A DNA stretch of 64,000 nt from Candidatus Reconcilbacillus cellulovorans (lineage in GTDB: Bacteria; Bacillota; Bacilli; Paenibacillales; Reconciliibacillaceae), in contig MOXJ01000014.1 of the NCBI GenBank assembly GCA_002507565.1, positions 1 through 64,000 on the forward strand, in the 5' to 3' direction. Numbering within the stretch: the first letter of the stretch is position 1; each line of letters starts with the position of its first letter. Both the position numbers and the translations under genes were made by a program. The notes under the pieces are model-generated. The model did no database searches. It was given only the letters and a program-made list of their open reading frames with translations, and was not told where the DNA came from. Of the stretch, positions 25,801 through 35,135 are shown piece by piece.

Positions 25801-28800
25801 TCAGCCGATTTCCGCGCGCACCTGCGTTTCGTCCGGCCGGTATACCGCGATCACGCGCCCGCTTTCGTCTGCCGCAAACAGTACCGCCCGCCCTCTTTCC
25901 AGCCGCAAAGCGTACCTCACGCCTGTCCGCGGGTCGCGCACGCGCACCGTCCGGTCGTCCGCGCACTCCGAAACGAACACGAACAGCGTTCCCTGTGAAA
26001 ACCGGAGCGCCCGCCCATAAACGCCCGGACAGTCCCCGCTTTCCAGCCACTCCAGCTCGGGCACGACAGCGGAGACTTCCAGTGCCCGGCGATACACCGC
26101 CGCGATCGGCTCCCACCTCTCGTTCAGCTCGACGGGCAGCGGACACCAGATCCATCTTCCGCTTCCGATTCCGACTTCAACCAGGCGCATCGTCCCTTCA
26201 CCCGCGTCGACGTCGATCGGACGGTCCACGGCCGCTTCCGCGATTTTCGTCCCGCCGAACGAAACGTCCCATACTCGTCCTCCGATCTCCAGCTTCTCTT
26301 CCCGCATCACATTGCCGTATACCGTCGGTCCGATCAACTCCCGCAGCCGGTGTTCCGCCGGTCCCCAGTACGCGTCGAGTCGGAGCGGTCCCGTCCACAG
26401 CACGACCGCGCCGGCGGCCGCCGCTTCCGTCAGCCGTTCAAACGCCTCGTCGTCGAAATTGTGTGCGCTCGGCACGACGATGAGCCTCGCCGGATGCCGG
26501 CGGAGCGCCTCCAGCTGGTACTCCCCGATCCCGCGCGGATGCACGTTCAACCCGTACACCAACACCCGGACCGATCTCGCCGTCGCCTCGAACGCCAGCG
26601 ACCGGCAGGAAAAATCGTTGGAATACGGAAACACGACCGCGACGGGCTCCGGCTCGCGATCCTCGAACAGGTCGCGGATTTGCGCCATAAACCGCCCAAA
26701 CGCGTACGTCACGTCCGCCTCCGGCTTGTGCGTGCCGTCGGCGCGAAGCGCGCCGATGTTGCATTCGTTGACGTTGTCCATATAGACGTTCGTATTCCAG
26801 ATCCATTGCACCGCGCCGGCGGCCCCCGTCGCGAACGCGTAGGCGTATTTCCGCTCCAGAATATCGCGCAGCTCTTCCTCCGTCCGCTTGGCGCGGCCGT
26901 CCGGGCGCTCCACGTACATGATGCCGGTCTCCTGCACGAGATTCGGCTTGTCCGGCGTCTTGGAAAATACCCCGTCCCAGACGAGCTGATCCATCAGCCA
27001 CCACGTATGAACGGTCGTATAATCGACTTCTCTTGCGTAAAAAAACGGCGACGGCCGCTGACCGCCGAGCGCTTCGTCCTGGCCGACCGTGACGAGCCGG
27101 CCGGGCGTGACCCGCGCGATCGTCCCGCGCAATTCCGCCGTCCACCGGTTGAACATGTCCATGGTAAAAAGCGCATAATCGAGCCAGCGCCCGTTATGCT
27201 TCGCGCGCGTCACGTCGGCGACGTCGAACGCGACGTCCTCCCGTTCCGGCGGTTCCGCCGCCTCGAACGACGGCAGTTCTTCCGGCGTCATGTTCCAGCG
27301 CTCCTGAAGCAGCGCGAGATCCCCGCCGTGACGACGGCGAAGCCAGTCGGCAAACGCCTTGCGCTCGAAAGGATCGCCGAGCGTCCGAGGTCCCGAAAAA
27401 AGCCGGCCCGGGTCGAACAGCGACGGCTCGTTGATCAGATCCCAATGCACGTGCGTCGTCTCCCGGTGCCGCGACGCCACGAGCGCGACGAACCGTTTCT
27501 GCGCCTCGACGCTGCGCGGATCGAGATACGGGTTGAGACCCTCCCACCGCTCCGGCGCAAACGCGAAAAAGGTAAACGTCACTTCCAGCCCGTGCCGCTT
27601 CGCCGTCAGCAAAAACGCATCGATCGCCCGAAGCGCCGCCTCGTCGATGTGTCCGTCGACGAACGCGAACGTCCGGTGCGCCGTCCAAACGCCCGTCCGA
27701 ATCAGATTGACGCCCGCGCGCGCCATCTCCGCCATGTCGCGATCCCATACCTCCACGTTCGGCAGGTGGAGAAACTTCCGCGCCGTATCGGCCGCCATGT
27801 ACGTCATGCCGACGATCGGCATCGGCCGGCCGCCGCGGACGAAATAGTCGCGGCCGCACGCCAGCGGCTCCCCGGAGCGCAACAGCTCGCGGTCCATCCC
27901 CCAGAACGCCTGCGACAGCCGCCGAACCTCGCCGCGTTCCGAACGCGCGACGGCGCGCACGCGGTAGAGCCCCGGCGAGACGTCGACGGGAACCGTCATC
28001 CGCAAAGCATTCAGATCGCGCGTCGCTTGCGTCTCGATGGAAGTTTTCCACAGAACCTTGCTGCTTTCGACGCGACCCGCGACGGTCTTGCCCGCCAGGT
28101 CCCCGGCGATGCCCTCCACGTTTTCTCGGGTGCGGCCTTCGTCTTTTTCTACCTCGACGTCTACCGTCCACCCGCATCCGTCCCTCGCCGCCATCGTCCG
28201 GCCGAGCGCCTGAATCTGCAACGTCAGCGACGGCCTCTCACCCGGCTCGTAACAGGCGAAATGCGGTTTCAGCCATATCTCCGTCGCGCCCGCCGCCGCA
28301 AACTCCGCCAAACGCAACAAAACGTCCGCGCCGCCTTCTCGCCAGAACGTTTCGTCGAGCGGCTGGTTGATCATCACCCACCGCCCGCCGGCAAACGGGC
28401 CTTTCAGCCGCTCGACCAGCACGACGGGAGCCGTGCGCGGCCTGCCCTCCGCGTCGACGCCGACGAGCAGCGGGACGATCCGCGCGTCCATCGGTCCTCC
28501 CGACCCGAGTTCATGCGGCATATCGGACGCCTTCGTCGGATGGAAAATAAGCCCCCACGTCGACCGGACGCCGAACAGCGGCTCCACGCCCGATAAAAGC
28601 GGATATTCTTCTGAGGCTTGAAGCCGGACGACACCCTTCTCTCCGACCGCGAGCGCCTCGTGCACGTCGAGTTGCCGCAAATACGCCGTCTGCTCCCGCT
28701 CGACCCGCAGCCGGCCCTGCGCGTCTACAGCGACCGGCCTGCGGAATGGAAGACCGCCGGCCGTCACCAGACCGCCGCCGCGGCGAAGATGCTCCAGCAC

Positions 28801-29001
28801 GGCGCTCCAGGCCGCCTTCGGGACATAGGGGCCGTGCAGGTAGACGAGCGCGTCGTAAGCACCCGACATAAGCCGTTCGGCCAACGTTCCCGCCGAGGCG
28901 GCTTCCGCACGTTCCGCCAACAGACGTTCCGCCTCGGCGTCCGGCCGCGCTCCTTCGTACGGAAACGCAGGGTCTTCAAACAGCAGCATACGTGTCGACA
29001 T
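25801..29001 (-). CDS. Large clan GH-A-type glycoside hydrolase
   Basis: 1066-aa protein without a signal peptide, so cytoplasmic. The middle third has a (beta/alpha)8 hydrolase pattern: [51 protein letters not shown] with the acid/base Glu after Asn, and [14 protein letters not shown] with a candidate nucleophile Glu at the expected distance. About residues 10-230 form an N-terminal domain that may be a flavodoxin-like or trimerisation-type fold ([31 protein letters not shown]); a beta-sandwich precedes the catalytic domain, and after it comes a GATase-like trimerisation segment ([36 protein letters not shown]). The layout resembles GH42/GH5-related enzymes, but it is longer and I cannot name a family. 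The ATG follows GAGGGGAAAA. Confidence 0.75.
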   Translation of the reverse strand: MSTRMLLFEDPAFPYEGARPDAEAERLLAERAEAASAGTLAERLMSGAYDALVYLHGPYVPKAAWSAVLEHLRRGGGLVTAGGLPFRRPVAVDAQGRLRVEREQTAYLRQLDVHEALAVGEKGVVRLQASEEYPLLSGVEPLFGVRSTWGLIFHPTKASDMPHELGSGGPMDARIVPLLVGVDAEGRPRTAPVVLVERLKGPFAGGRWVMINQPLDETFWREGGADVLLRLAEFAAAGATEIWLKPHFACYEPGERPSLTLQIQALGRTMAARDGCGWTVDVEVEKDEGRTRENVEGIAGDLAGKTVAGRVESSKVLWKTSIETQATRDLNALRMTVPVDVSPGLYRVRAVARSERGEVRRLSQAFWGMDRELLRSGEPLACGRDYFVRGGRPMPIVGMTYMAADTARKFLHLPNVEVWDRDMAEMARAGVNLIRTGVWTAHRTFAFVDGHIDEAALRAIDAFLLTAKRHGLEVTFTFFAFAPERWEGLNPYLDPRSVEAQKRFVALVASRHRETTHVHWDLINEPSLFDPGRLFSGPRTLGDPFERKAFADWLRRRHGGDLALLQERWNMTPEELPSFEAAEPPEREDVAFDVADVTRAKHNGRWLDYALFTMDMFNRWTAELRGTIARVTPGRLVTVGQDEALGGQRPSPFFYAREVDYTTVHTWWLMDQLVWDGVFSKTPDKPNLVQETGIMYVERPDGRAKRTEEELRDILERKYAYAFATGAAGAVQWIWNTNVYMDNVNECNIGALRADGTHKPEADVTYAFGRFMAQIRDLFEDREPEPVAVVFPYSNDFSCRSLAFEATARSVRVLVYGLNVHPRGIGEYQLEALRRHPARLIVVPSAHNFDDEAFERLTEAAAAGAVVLWTGPLRLDAYWGPAEHRLRELIGPTVYGNVMREEKLEIGGRVWDVSFGGTKIAEAAVDRPIDVDAGEGTMRLVEVGIGSGRWIWCPLPVELNERWEPIAAVYRRALEVSAVVPELEWLESGDCPGVYGRALRFSQGTLFVFVSECADDRTVRVRDPRTGVRYALRLERGRAVLFAADESGRVIAVYRPDETQVRAEIG

Positions 29002-29011
29002 CGAGTTTTCC

Positions 29012-29083
29012 CCTCACCGCAAAGTTGTTTGTTTTGTTGCGATAACGAATCTTCCTGTTCTAGTCTATCTCTTTGCGGCGAGG
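29012..29083. repeat. Inverted repeat flanking the hydrolase promoter region
   Basis: CCTCACCGCAAAG (29012-29024) and CTTTGCGGCGAGG (29071-29083) are inverted copies with one mismatch in 13, enclosing 46 A/T-rich bases. It fills the space between the helicase stop and the hydrolase start. It could be a double operator site, a long hairpin in the leader, or a terminator without a T-run. Confidence 0.5.
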
Positions 29084-29096
29084 GCGTCAAACGCGT

Positions 29097-31742
29097 CTAC
29101 TCGTCTTCGATAACTTCGCCGGTGTTTAGGTCATACCACCCGATTTTGCTCGCACCCTGAACGGGTTTCACGAGGTCCGCCCGCAAATAGACGACGGTCG
29201 TATCATGAATTTCCTGGTCGAGATATCTTCCCTTATAGGTCAAACCTTGATTCGGAGAGAAAAACACGCTTTCGACCATAAACTCCCTGTTTTTCACCAG
29301 TGCAATGCCGACCGTCCCCGGCATGACGACGCGCACCCGATCGCCGTGTTCTTCGACGCCGGAAACTTCTTCGCGGCTGATCGGACCGTCGATGCGCCCG
29401 TTTTCCCGAACGCACCGATCCAAACATTCGAGCAGGGCCGTCACCTCCCGAACCGCTTCCGCATCGGCATCCTGGTCGGCTTTCGCCATCTCGATCGCCT
29501 GGGAAAACAGTTTTTCGATGACGCGGCTTTCCGCGATTTTCGCCGACAGACGCAAGCTGCCGTACACCTGGTCGTAAAACACGACGAACGGCTCGTCCTT
29601 CCGGATATGCGGCTCATCGGCAAACCGGAACTTGTCCGTCGCCAGGCCGACGTCCTGCCGTTCCAGCGGAACGCTGTAGAGAAACGACTCGTACATCAAC
29701 CTTGCCGCCTTGTCCAACACCGAGCGGGAATACTGCTTCATCGCGGGATGCGCCATGACGACGCCGGTCGAAAAATAATTGCGCGTGAAATAAGGATGTA
29801 TGAAATGTATACCGGCCTCCGGCGCGTAGAGAGGATATTCGTAACGCATCTTGTTCGCGCCTCGTCTTTCCTCGAACGACGTGATCCATTCGCGGATCTG
29901 CAGTTCGCATTCGACGATCAACAAGTCGCCGTATCGGCAGGCGTCGACCTTGCCCTCCCGGGAAAAATTGGGGAACACCTGCGTTCCGAATTCGTACGGT
30001 TTGGTGGTATAATGTTTTTCTTTCCTTACCCATATCGTTTTGGAAGGAATATTTACTTTGTACACGCGGAACGCCTGCGTCGTGTAATAATAAACCGCGC
30101 CGGGATACGCTTCGCGCATCACTTGACTGAACGACAGCGTGCCGAGCTCGCGCTGCTCCGGCCCCTGCCGCAGTTCCACCTTGAATTGGCTCTCCGCATC
30201 GCGCAGCGGAAAGACGTGATTCGGATCGTCCCCCGCCTCGGCTTTCATCTGCCGAAGCTCGGCAGGCAAAGCGCCGATCCGCTCCGATCTGCACAGTTCG
30301 AGAAAACCGTCCGGCCAGTCGATCGGGCTGTCGAATGACGCATCGTCGGAAGTACCGGCGACCTGGTCGTGCTCCCCGCCCGTCCGCGCCAGACAGAGCG
30401 CGTGAATGTACTGGATGCGGGGGTTGTCCAGATAGAGCGTACTTTCCGCAAACGGCCGCTCCAGCAGACTTTCGGGTGAGCGAAATACCATCTCGTCGCC
30501 GTAACTGCCGGTGTGTAAAAGATAAACGACGCCTTCCTTATGTCTGCCGATGCGGCCGATCCGCTGCCAAAAACTTGTCGCCGACGCCGGAACGCCCAGC
30601 AGCACCGCCGCGTCCAAATTCGGGATGTCGAGGCCCAGCTCCAGAGCGCTCGTGCTGACGACGCCTTGCAGTTGTCCGGAACTGAGACGCTCCTGAATAA
30701 TCGCCCGATCGTGCTCTTCATAACCCGCTCGATAAGGAAGAATGCCGTATTGGGTCAAATGCTCGCCGTCGAAACCGGGGGCGATTTCCGGCTCGGCCTC
30801 GTCTTCCTCGCCGCGCCCTCCCGCGGCGCCGGTTCGGCTTCGGGCCAAAATCGTCGCCAACTGCTCTGTCTGCTTGCGGCTGTCCACAAAAACGATAAAC
30901 CTTTTTTTCTCTTCGGCGAGGCCGGACAGAAACAGCGCGGTCTCGCTCAGCAAATCCGCCGCTGCCGGCGGGCGCAAAAACACGATCGACACTTCATGCT
31001 TCGGCGACGTGTCTTTATCCGGGCCGATCAGCTCGAACGGAACGCCGAACAGTTGTTGCAAATGCTGACGTCCGTCAGCTACAGTCGCCGAAGCGCAGAA
31101 AAATCGAGGTGATGCGCCTAAAAGAGCAAACAAATGCCGAAGCCTGCGGAACAAAAAAGCGGCGTTCGAACCGAATACACCGGAATACGCATGCACCTCG
31201 TCGACGACTAGAAGTTTGACATCCCGCAAAAACCGGCGGCAAATTTCGTCGGACAAGTTCGACAAAAGCCACGCGTGAACGACGTCCGGCGTCATCACGA
31301 CGACGCGGCACGATTTCAAAACGTCCGGCCGTTTCCGCGGCGGAATTTGCCCGTCGATCCTTCCGACGTTTTCCCGAAGCCCCGCCAGGCGAAGCGCCTG
31401 AACCCACCGTTCCTGCTGTTCGGCGCTCAACGCCTTCAGCGGGTAAACGACCATGACGCGCGCCTGCGGATCCGCCGCCAGACATTCGATCGCCGCGGCG
31501 TAAAACGCGAAACTTTTTCCCGATGCAGTTCCCGTCGTCAGGCACACCGATTTGCCTTCCAGGTAACGCATCAACGCCTCTTTTTGGTGCAGATAGACGC
31601 CTTCCGGCGCAAACGCCCGCACATAGGCCGCCGTTTCCGGACGCAACGCCAGCCCCTCGACGGAAAACAGCCGTTTCTCCCTGCACGGAAGCGGAAGCGT
31701 CGCGACACAAGACCACCCCAACTTCTCCCAAAAAGACTGCAA
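29097..31742 (-). CDS. DEAD/DEAH-box superfamily 2 helicase (MrfA/YprA-like)
   Basis: 881-aa ATP-dependent helicase. Motifs in order: HQKEALMRYL (Q-like), Walker A TTGTASGKSFAFYAA, VVYPLKALSAEQ, MTPDVVH, DEVH (LLVVDEVHAYSGVFGSN), SATVADGRQHL, then VVSTSALELGLDIPNLDAAVLLGVPAS and FWQRIGRIGRHKEG. The order and wording match the MrfA/Hrq1 group, in which a C-terminal DUF1998 region with four zinc cysteines follows. Here the last 400 residues contain few cysteines and no CxxC cluster that I can see, so the zinc site looks absent. MrfA takes part in repair of mitomycin-type DNA damage; this protein may differ. The start is TTG at 31742 after GGGGAG. Confidence 0.85.
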   Translation of the reverse strand: MQSFWEKLGWSCVATLPLPCREKRLFSVEGLALRPETAAYVRAFAPEGVYLHQKEALMRYLEGKSVCLTTGTASGKSFAFYAAAIECLAADPQARVMVVYPLKALSAEQQERWVQALRLAGLRENVGRIDGQIPPRKRPDVLKSCRVVVMTPDVVHAWLLSNLSDEICRRFLRDVKLLVVDEVHAYSGVFGSNAAFLFRRLRHLFALLGASPRFFCASATVADGRQHLQQLFGVPFELIGPDKDTSPKHEVSIVFLRPPAAADLLSETALFLSGLAEEKKRFIVFVDSRKQTEQLATILARSRTGAAGGRGEEDEAEPEIAPGFDGEHLTQYGILPYRAGYEEHDRAIIQERLSSGQLQGVVSTSALELGLDIPNLDAAVLLGVPASATSFWQRIGRIGRHKEGVVYLLHTGSYGDEMVFRSPESLLERPFAESTLYLDNPRIQYIHALCLARTGGEHDQVAGTSDDASFDSPIDWPDGFLELCRSERIGALPAELRQMKAEAGDDPNHVFPLRDAESQFKVELRQGPEQRELGTLSFSQVMREAYPGAVYYYTTQAFRVYKVNIPSKTIWVRKEKHYTTKPYEFGTQVFPNFSREGKVDACRYGDLLIVECELQIREWITSFEERRGANKMRYEYPLYAPEAGIHFIHPYFTRNYFSTGVVMAHPAMKQYSRSVLDKAARLMYESFLYSVPLERQDVGLATDKFRFADEPHIRKDEPFVVFYDQVYGSLRLSAKIAESRVIEKLFSQAIEMAKADQDADAEAVREVTALLECLDRCVRENGRIDGPISREEVSGVEEHGDRVRVVMPGTVGIALVKNREFMVESVFFSPNQGLTYKGRYLDQEIHDTTVVYLRADLVKPVQGASKIGWYDLNTGEVIEDE

Positions 31743-31838
31743 CCCTGTTCACTCCCCGCAAACATTTTTCTACCATGTGGTTTTATAACAAATCATTTTG
31801 ACAGCCTGTCGTCATCGAACATACGTTTCAGCACATTC

Positions 31839-31872
31839 CAAAACAAAAAATCGGCCCGTTTCCCGGACCGAT
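31839..31872 (-). terminator. Rho-independent terminator
   Basis: On the minus strand ATCGGTCCG pairs with CGGGCCGAT (one G-T pair, loop GGAAA), followed by TTTTTTGTTTTG. It directly follows the small gene at 31872-32096; its stop codon touches the stem. Confidence 0.85.
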
Positions 31873-32096
31873 CAGTTCCCCGCACGGCGCGACTTGCGGG
31901 TCGACAATGAGACGCCGCCTTTCTGCCGCTCTTGCGGCACGCCGAACATTTCATCCAGCAGCGGGCCCAGCCGCCGAATCGACCGTAACGCCGCCTCCAC
32001 CTCGCGCAACATTCCCATCGTTCGATGAAGGCCGTGCAATACCGATTCCAGGCTTTGCAGCCAGGCGTCGACCGGATCGACCGGCTCTCGAGGCAT
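31872..32096 (-). CDS. Small hypothetical protein
   Basis: 74-aa protein with an amphipathic helical core (VDAWLQSLESVLHGLHRTMGMLREVEAALRSIRRLGPLLDEMFGV) and a basic tail. I recognise no family. It is supported by a strong GAGGAGGT site eight bases before the ATG and by a rho-independent terminator right after the stop. The heptad-like spacing of leucines suggests a coiled coil. Confidence 0.65.
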   Translation of the reverse strand: MPREPVDPVDAWLQSLESVLHGLHRTMGMLREVEAALRSIRRLGPLLDEMFGVPQERQKGGVSLSTRKSRRAGN

Positions 32097-32309
32097 GATG
32101 CCGACCTCCTCGAATGGCCGCTTCGAATGCACGCCATCCATTCCGGACACCGAAATCCGGCGCCCGCCGCTATTACCGTATGCCCGGCCGGGCCGGCGGC
32201 GGAAGGTCAAACGCGGACCACGCCCGCCCAATCGTGTGACAAAAAGTGGCGGATTATCTGAAAAGCTACCGTCCGGCCGATCGTCGGCAGTCCGCCCTTG
32301 CGGTCGTAT

Positions 32310-32687
32310 TCATGCGCGAACGCCCGCCTCGAATCCGTCGTAATCGCCGCCGGACGGGTCACTCCGCTGAACCGGGCCCTCTTCGTTACCGGATTCCGCA
32401 GGCGCAGCCCCCGCGTGTCGGACAGCCGTTCCGTCGGCTCCCCTCGCGGCCGCATCGGCTGCAGCGTCGTCCCGTCCGGCGAACTCCCCGCCGTGAATCT
32501 GGGCGATTTCAAGCGCCGACTGCAGATCGCGTCCGGCGATGTCGACGGCGACCGTCGGACCGTCGTCGTCCCGCCCGCCGAACCGGACGTCGTATTCCAG
32601 CTCGCGCAGTGTATCGGCCGCCGCTTCCGCTTCAACGCGGTTGCGGAAACGAAACCGGATCCATCCTTTACGACCGGCCGGCGTCAT
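32310..32687 (-). CDS. Small hypothetical protein
   Basis: 125-aa protein starting MTPAGRKGWIRFRFRNRVEAEAAADTLRELEYDVRFGG, a strand-helix-strand unit that could be a ferredoxin-like fold, then an Ala/Asp/Gly-rich tail likely to be disordered. The ATG at 32687 follows GGGGG. I recognise no family. It lies downstream of xylA on the same strand, separated by a hairpin, and could be read with it. Confidence 0.5.
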   Translation of the reverse strand: MTPAGRKGWIRFRFRNRVEAEAAADTLRELEYDVRFGGRDDDGPTVAVDIAGRDLQSALEIAQIHGGEFAGRDDAAADAAARGADGTAVRHAGAAPAESGNEEGPVQRSDPSGGDYDGFEAGVRA

Positions 32688-32758
32688 CCGAATCCCCCGT
32701 TTCAGGAAAAGTGCAACATGAGGATTCCCTTTTCGATCGGCCGTTATACAAGACGAAC

Positions 32759-32786
32759 GCCCGGCCGCATCGGGTGCGGACCGGGC
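32759..32786 (-). terminator. GC-rich hairpin downstream of xylA
   Basis: GCCCGG (32759-32764) pairs with CCGGGC (32781-32786) and CGCA with TGCG inside it. On the minus strand it follows xylA by about 24 bases. The run after it (GTTCGTCTTG) is only partly T-rich, so termination would be weak. Confidence 0.4.
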
Positions 32787-32809
32787 AAGCAACGGGCGTA
32801 TCGCCGTTT

Positions 32810-34126
32810 TCACTCCACGTTGAGCAAATACTGATTCAGCTTGGCGCGCAGCCATTCCTGCCGGCCGGAGCGGTTTTCGATCGGCCGGTTCTGCAACGCG
32901 TATTGCTCCAGCGTATGGAAATTCGCGCGGCCGCTGACGATCTCCAGGCCGATTCCTTCGCGGAACGAGGCGTAGCGCTCTTCTATCGCCTTTTCGAACA
33001 CGCGGTCCTCGATCAGCTTCGCCGCCACCTTCAGCCCGCGCGCGAAGCTGTCCATCCCCGCGATGTGCGCGATGACGAGGTCTTCCGGCTCGAACGACGC
33101 CCGTCGAACTTTCGCGTCGAAGTTGACGCCGCCGCGGCCGAGTCCGCCGTTTTGCAAAATTTCGTACATCGCCAACGTCGTGCCGTACAGGTCAGTCGGG
33201 AACTCGTCAGTGTCCCACCCGAGCAGCAAGTCGCCCTGGTTGGCGTCGATCGAGCCGAGCATGCCGTGCAGGCGCGCCACCCGCAGCTCGTGCTCGAACG
33301 TATGGCCGGCCAGCGTCGCGTGGTTCGCCTCGATGTTCAGCTTGAAATGCTCTTTCAGCCCGTAATGCTGCAAAAACGCGATCGTCGTCGCCGCGTCGAA
33401 ATCGTATTGATGCTTCGTCGGCTCTTTCGGCTTCGGTTCGATCAACAGCTGACCCTCGAAGCCGATTTCTTTCGCATAGTCGATCGCCATCCGGTAAAAC
33501 CGCGCAAGGTTGTCCAGCTCGAGCTTCATGTCGGTGTTAAGCAGCGTCTCGTAGCCTTCGCGGCCGCCCCAGAACACGTAGTTTTCGGCGCCGAGCTCCT
33601 TGGCGTGCTCCAACGCCTTTTTCACCTGTGCCGCGGCGTAAGCGAACACGTCTGCGTTCGACGTCGTCGCCGCCCCGTGTACGAACCGCGGATGCGTGAA
33701 CAGATTCGCCGTGTTCCAGAGCAGCCGCGTTTTGCTCGTTTTCATGTACTCCTTGATCATCGCGACGATCGTATCGAGGTTGGCGTTCGTCTCCTGCAGC
33801 GTGTCGCCTTCCGGCGCGATGTCGCGGTCGTGGAAGCAGAAAAACGGCACCCCCAACTTCTCGAACAGCTCGAACGCCGCCTCCACGCGCGCCTTCGCCA
33901 AGTCCATGCCGCGATAGCGGTCCCACGGCCGGCGCATCGTGCCCGCCCCGAACGGATCGGTTCCCGCTCCTGTCAGCGTGTGCCAGTACGACACCGCAAA
34001 CCGCAGGTGTTCCTCCATCGTCTTGCCGAGCACGACTTCCTTCGGGTTGTAGAACTTGAACGCGAACGGATTGTCGGAATGCCGGCCTTCGTACTCGATT
34101 TTGGGTATGTTCGGGAAATAAGCCAT
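32810..34126 (-). CDS. xylA: Xylose isomerase
   Basis: 438-aa class II xylose isomerase, converting D-xylose to D-xylulose. Catalytic and metal-binding segments are visible: [11 protein letters not shown] (His-Asp), [37 protein letters not shown] (metal Glu), [19 protein letters not shown] (Glu-x-x-His) and [19 protein letters not shown] (Asp pair). The normal length for class II enzymes is about 440. AGGAGGG precedes the ATG. The promoter and a palindromic operator lie upstream at 34160-34203, and the XylR-like ROK repressor is encoded divergently, behind mntA-hepT. No xylB follows on the same strand. Confidence 0.97.
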   Translation of the reverse strand: MAYFPNIPKIEYEGRHSDNPFAFKFYNPKEVVLGKTMEEHLRFAVSYWHTLTGAGTDPFGAGTMRRPWDRYRGMDLAKARVEAAFELFEKLGVPFFCFHDRDIAPEGDTLQETNANLDTIVAMIKEYMKTSKTRLLWNTANLFTHPRFVHGAATTSNADVFAYAAAQVKKALEHAKELGAENYVFWGGREGYETLLNTDMKLELDNLARFYRMAIDYAKEIGFEGQLLIEPKPKEPTKHQYDFDAATTIAFLQHYGLKEHFKLNIEANHATLAGHTFEHELRVARLHGMLGSIDANQGDLLLGWDTDEFPTDLYGTTLAMYEILQNGGLGRGGVNFDAKVRRASFEPEDLVIAHIAGMDSFARGLKVAAKLIEDRVFEKAIEERYASFREGIGLEIVSGRANFHTLEQYALQNRPIENRSGRQEWLRAKLNQYLLNVE

Positions 34127-34159
34127 ACGTATCCCTCCTGCACGGGCTTTTTCGCTTTC

Positions 34160-34203
34160 ATTGTATCACGAAAGGCGGCACTTTGTACATCGGATGAACA
34201 AAG
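34160..34203 (-). promoter_or_regulatory. xylA promoter with overlapping palindromic operator
   Basis: On the minus strand -35 TGTACA (34189-34184) and -10 TACAAT (34165-34160) are 18 bases apart. CTTTGTACAT (34181-34190) and ATGAACAAAG (34194-34203) are inverted arms matching at nine of ten positions around CGG, so the palindrome covers the -35. The shape recalls the Bacillus xyl operator, a TTTGTT...AACAAA palindrome, and XylR (35132-36394) is the natural ligand. Confidence 0.65.
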
Positions 34204-34479
34204 TTGACCGAAACCCAGCAACACGGCCGCGCGAGGGGCTCGACGTCTTTTTTCGTTTTCCGGATTCCCTTGATACAATGGAAAAGGAGAAATTTGGAGA
34301 AATCGCGTGCATCCTCGGCATCGCCGCCTGTGTCGCGGGATTGCGGATGGTGGGATAGTTGATTCTGGACATCATGAACAGAGAATGCGACAATAATAAA
34401 AAAGGCTCCGTACGAACGCAAGCTTTGGAGGCGGTCGGCATCGTCCGCGAATCACCGCCAGTGAGAGGAGAGAGTTCGT
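34204..34479 (+). other. Non-coding stretch between xylA operator and mntA
   Basis: I see no convincing gene here. A -10-like TACAAT lies at 34274-34279 but without a clear -35, and GAGGAGAGAG just before 34480 is the mntA ribosome site. The sequence becomes more A/T-rich from about 34370, which marks the start of the toxin-antitoxin patch. Confidence 0.5.
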
Positions 34480-34794
34480 ATGTCTGTCCAGCCTTCCCAA
34501 TCAATGCTGGAATTTTTAAGGAATCTGAAACCATTGATCTTCAATACTGCGCAAAAATATGGGGTTTCAAACATTCGTATATTCGGATCTGCCGTCCGGA
34601 ATGAAATGACTCCAACCAGCGACGTCGATCTGCTCGTCCATGCCGATCGCGACAGTGGGCTTACTTTATTCGCACTGGCCCGACTGGAAGAAGAGCTTGA
34701 ACAATTGATCGGCCGTCCCGTTGATGTAGTGCTGGACGATGCATTGTCGCCGTCCATCCGCGAGCGAATTTTGCAGGAGGTTCATCCCTTGTGA
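34480..34794 (+). CDS. mntA: MNT-domain antitoxin nucleotidyltransferase
   Basis: 104-aa minimal nucleotidyltransferase. The signature GSAVRNEMTPTSDVDLLV gives G36-S37 and the metal-binding D48 and D50; RPVDVVLDDAL supplies the third acidic strand. In the HEPN/MNT system the antitoxin AMPylates a tyrosine of the HepT toxin and so silences it. The gene overlaps hepT by 4 bases (GTGA). Base composition is lower in G+C than the genes on either side. Confidence 0.9.
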   Translation: MSVQPSQSMLEFLRNLKPLIFNTAQKYGVSNIRIFGSAVRNEMTPTSDVDLLVHADRDSGLTLFALARLEEELEQLIGRPVDVVLDDALSPSIRERILQEVHPL

Positions 34795-35135
34795 AAAAAG
34801 ATGATTTCTTATATCTTGCAGATATTCAAGAAGCTCTTAAACGTATTATGGAATATAGCTCCTGTTCTATGGAGGATTTCCTAGCATCCACTATGATCCA
34901 AGATGCAATTATACGGAATTTCGAAATAATGGGGGAGGCCTCTAAACGTCTGTCCAATGAATTCCGAGAGGCCCATCCAGAAATTCCATGGTCTCTTCTT
35001 GCAAGAACACGCGATCGTTTCATCCACCATTACGCCGGTGTTCGCATGGATATCCTCTGGTCAACCATCCAAAACGACTTGCCTCTTCTTCAAAAACAAA
35101 TCGGGAAAATCATGAAGGAGCGGCACCATTCGTGA
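34791..35135 (+). CDS. hepT: HEPN-domain toxin (HepT RNase)
   Basis: 114-aa HEPN-domain protein with the RNase motif R-x4-H in RTRDRFIHHY (R74, H79) and the adjacent Y81 that MntA modifies in characterised pairs. It starts with GTG inside the mntA stop and ends in a GTGA that overlaps the start of the ROK repressor gene, so all three are translationally linked. Expected role is cleavage of RNA when released from MntA. Confidence 0.9.
   Translation: MKKDDFLYLADIQEALKRIMEYSSCSMEDFLASTMIQDAIIRNFEIMGEASKRLSNEFREAHPEIPWSLLARTRDRFIHHYAGVRMDILWSTIQNDLPLLQKQIGKIMKERHHS

Noticed and set aside
26350-28596. 748-codon open frame on the plus strand
   Set aside because: It is antisense to the 1066-aa hydrolase. 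Its translation is Arg/Pro/His-rich without domains, as expected from a GC-rich gene read in the opposite strand.
32246-34207. 653-codon open frame on the plus strand
   Set aside because: Antisense to xylA and the small gene before it; no recognisable motif.
34161-34358. 65-codon plus-strand frame over the xylA operator
   Set aside because: No ribosome site, no motif, and it overlaps the promoter and operator region.
34359-34604. 81-codon frame overlapping mntA
   Set aside because: It overlaps mntA in a different phase and lacks a ribosome site and homology signals.
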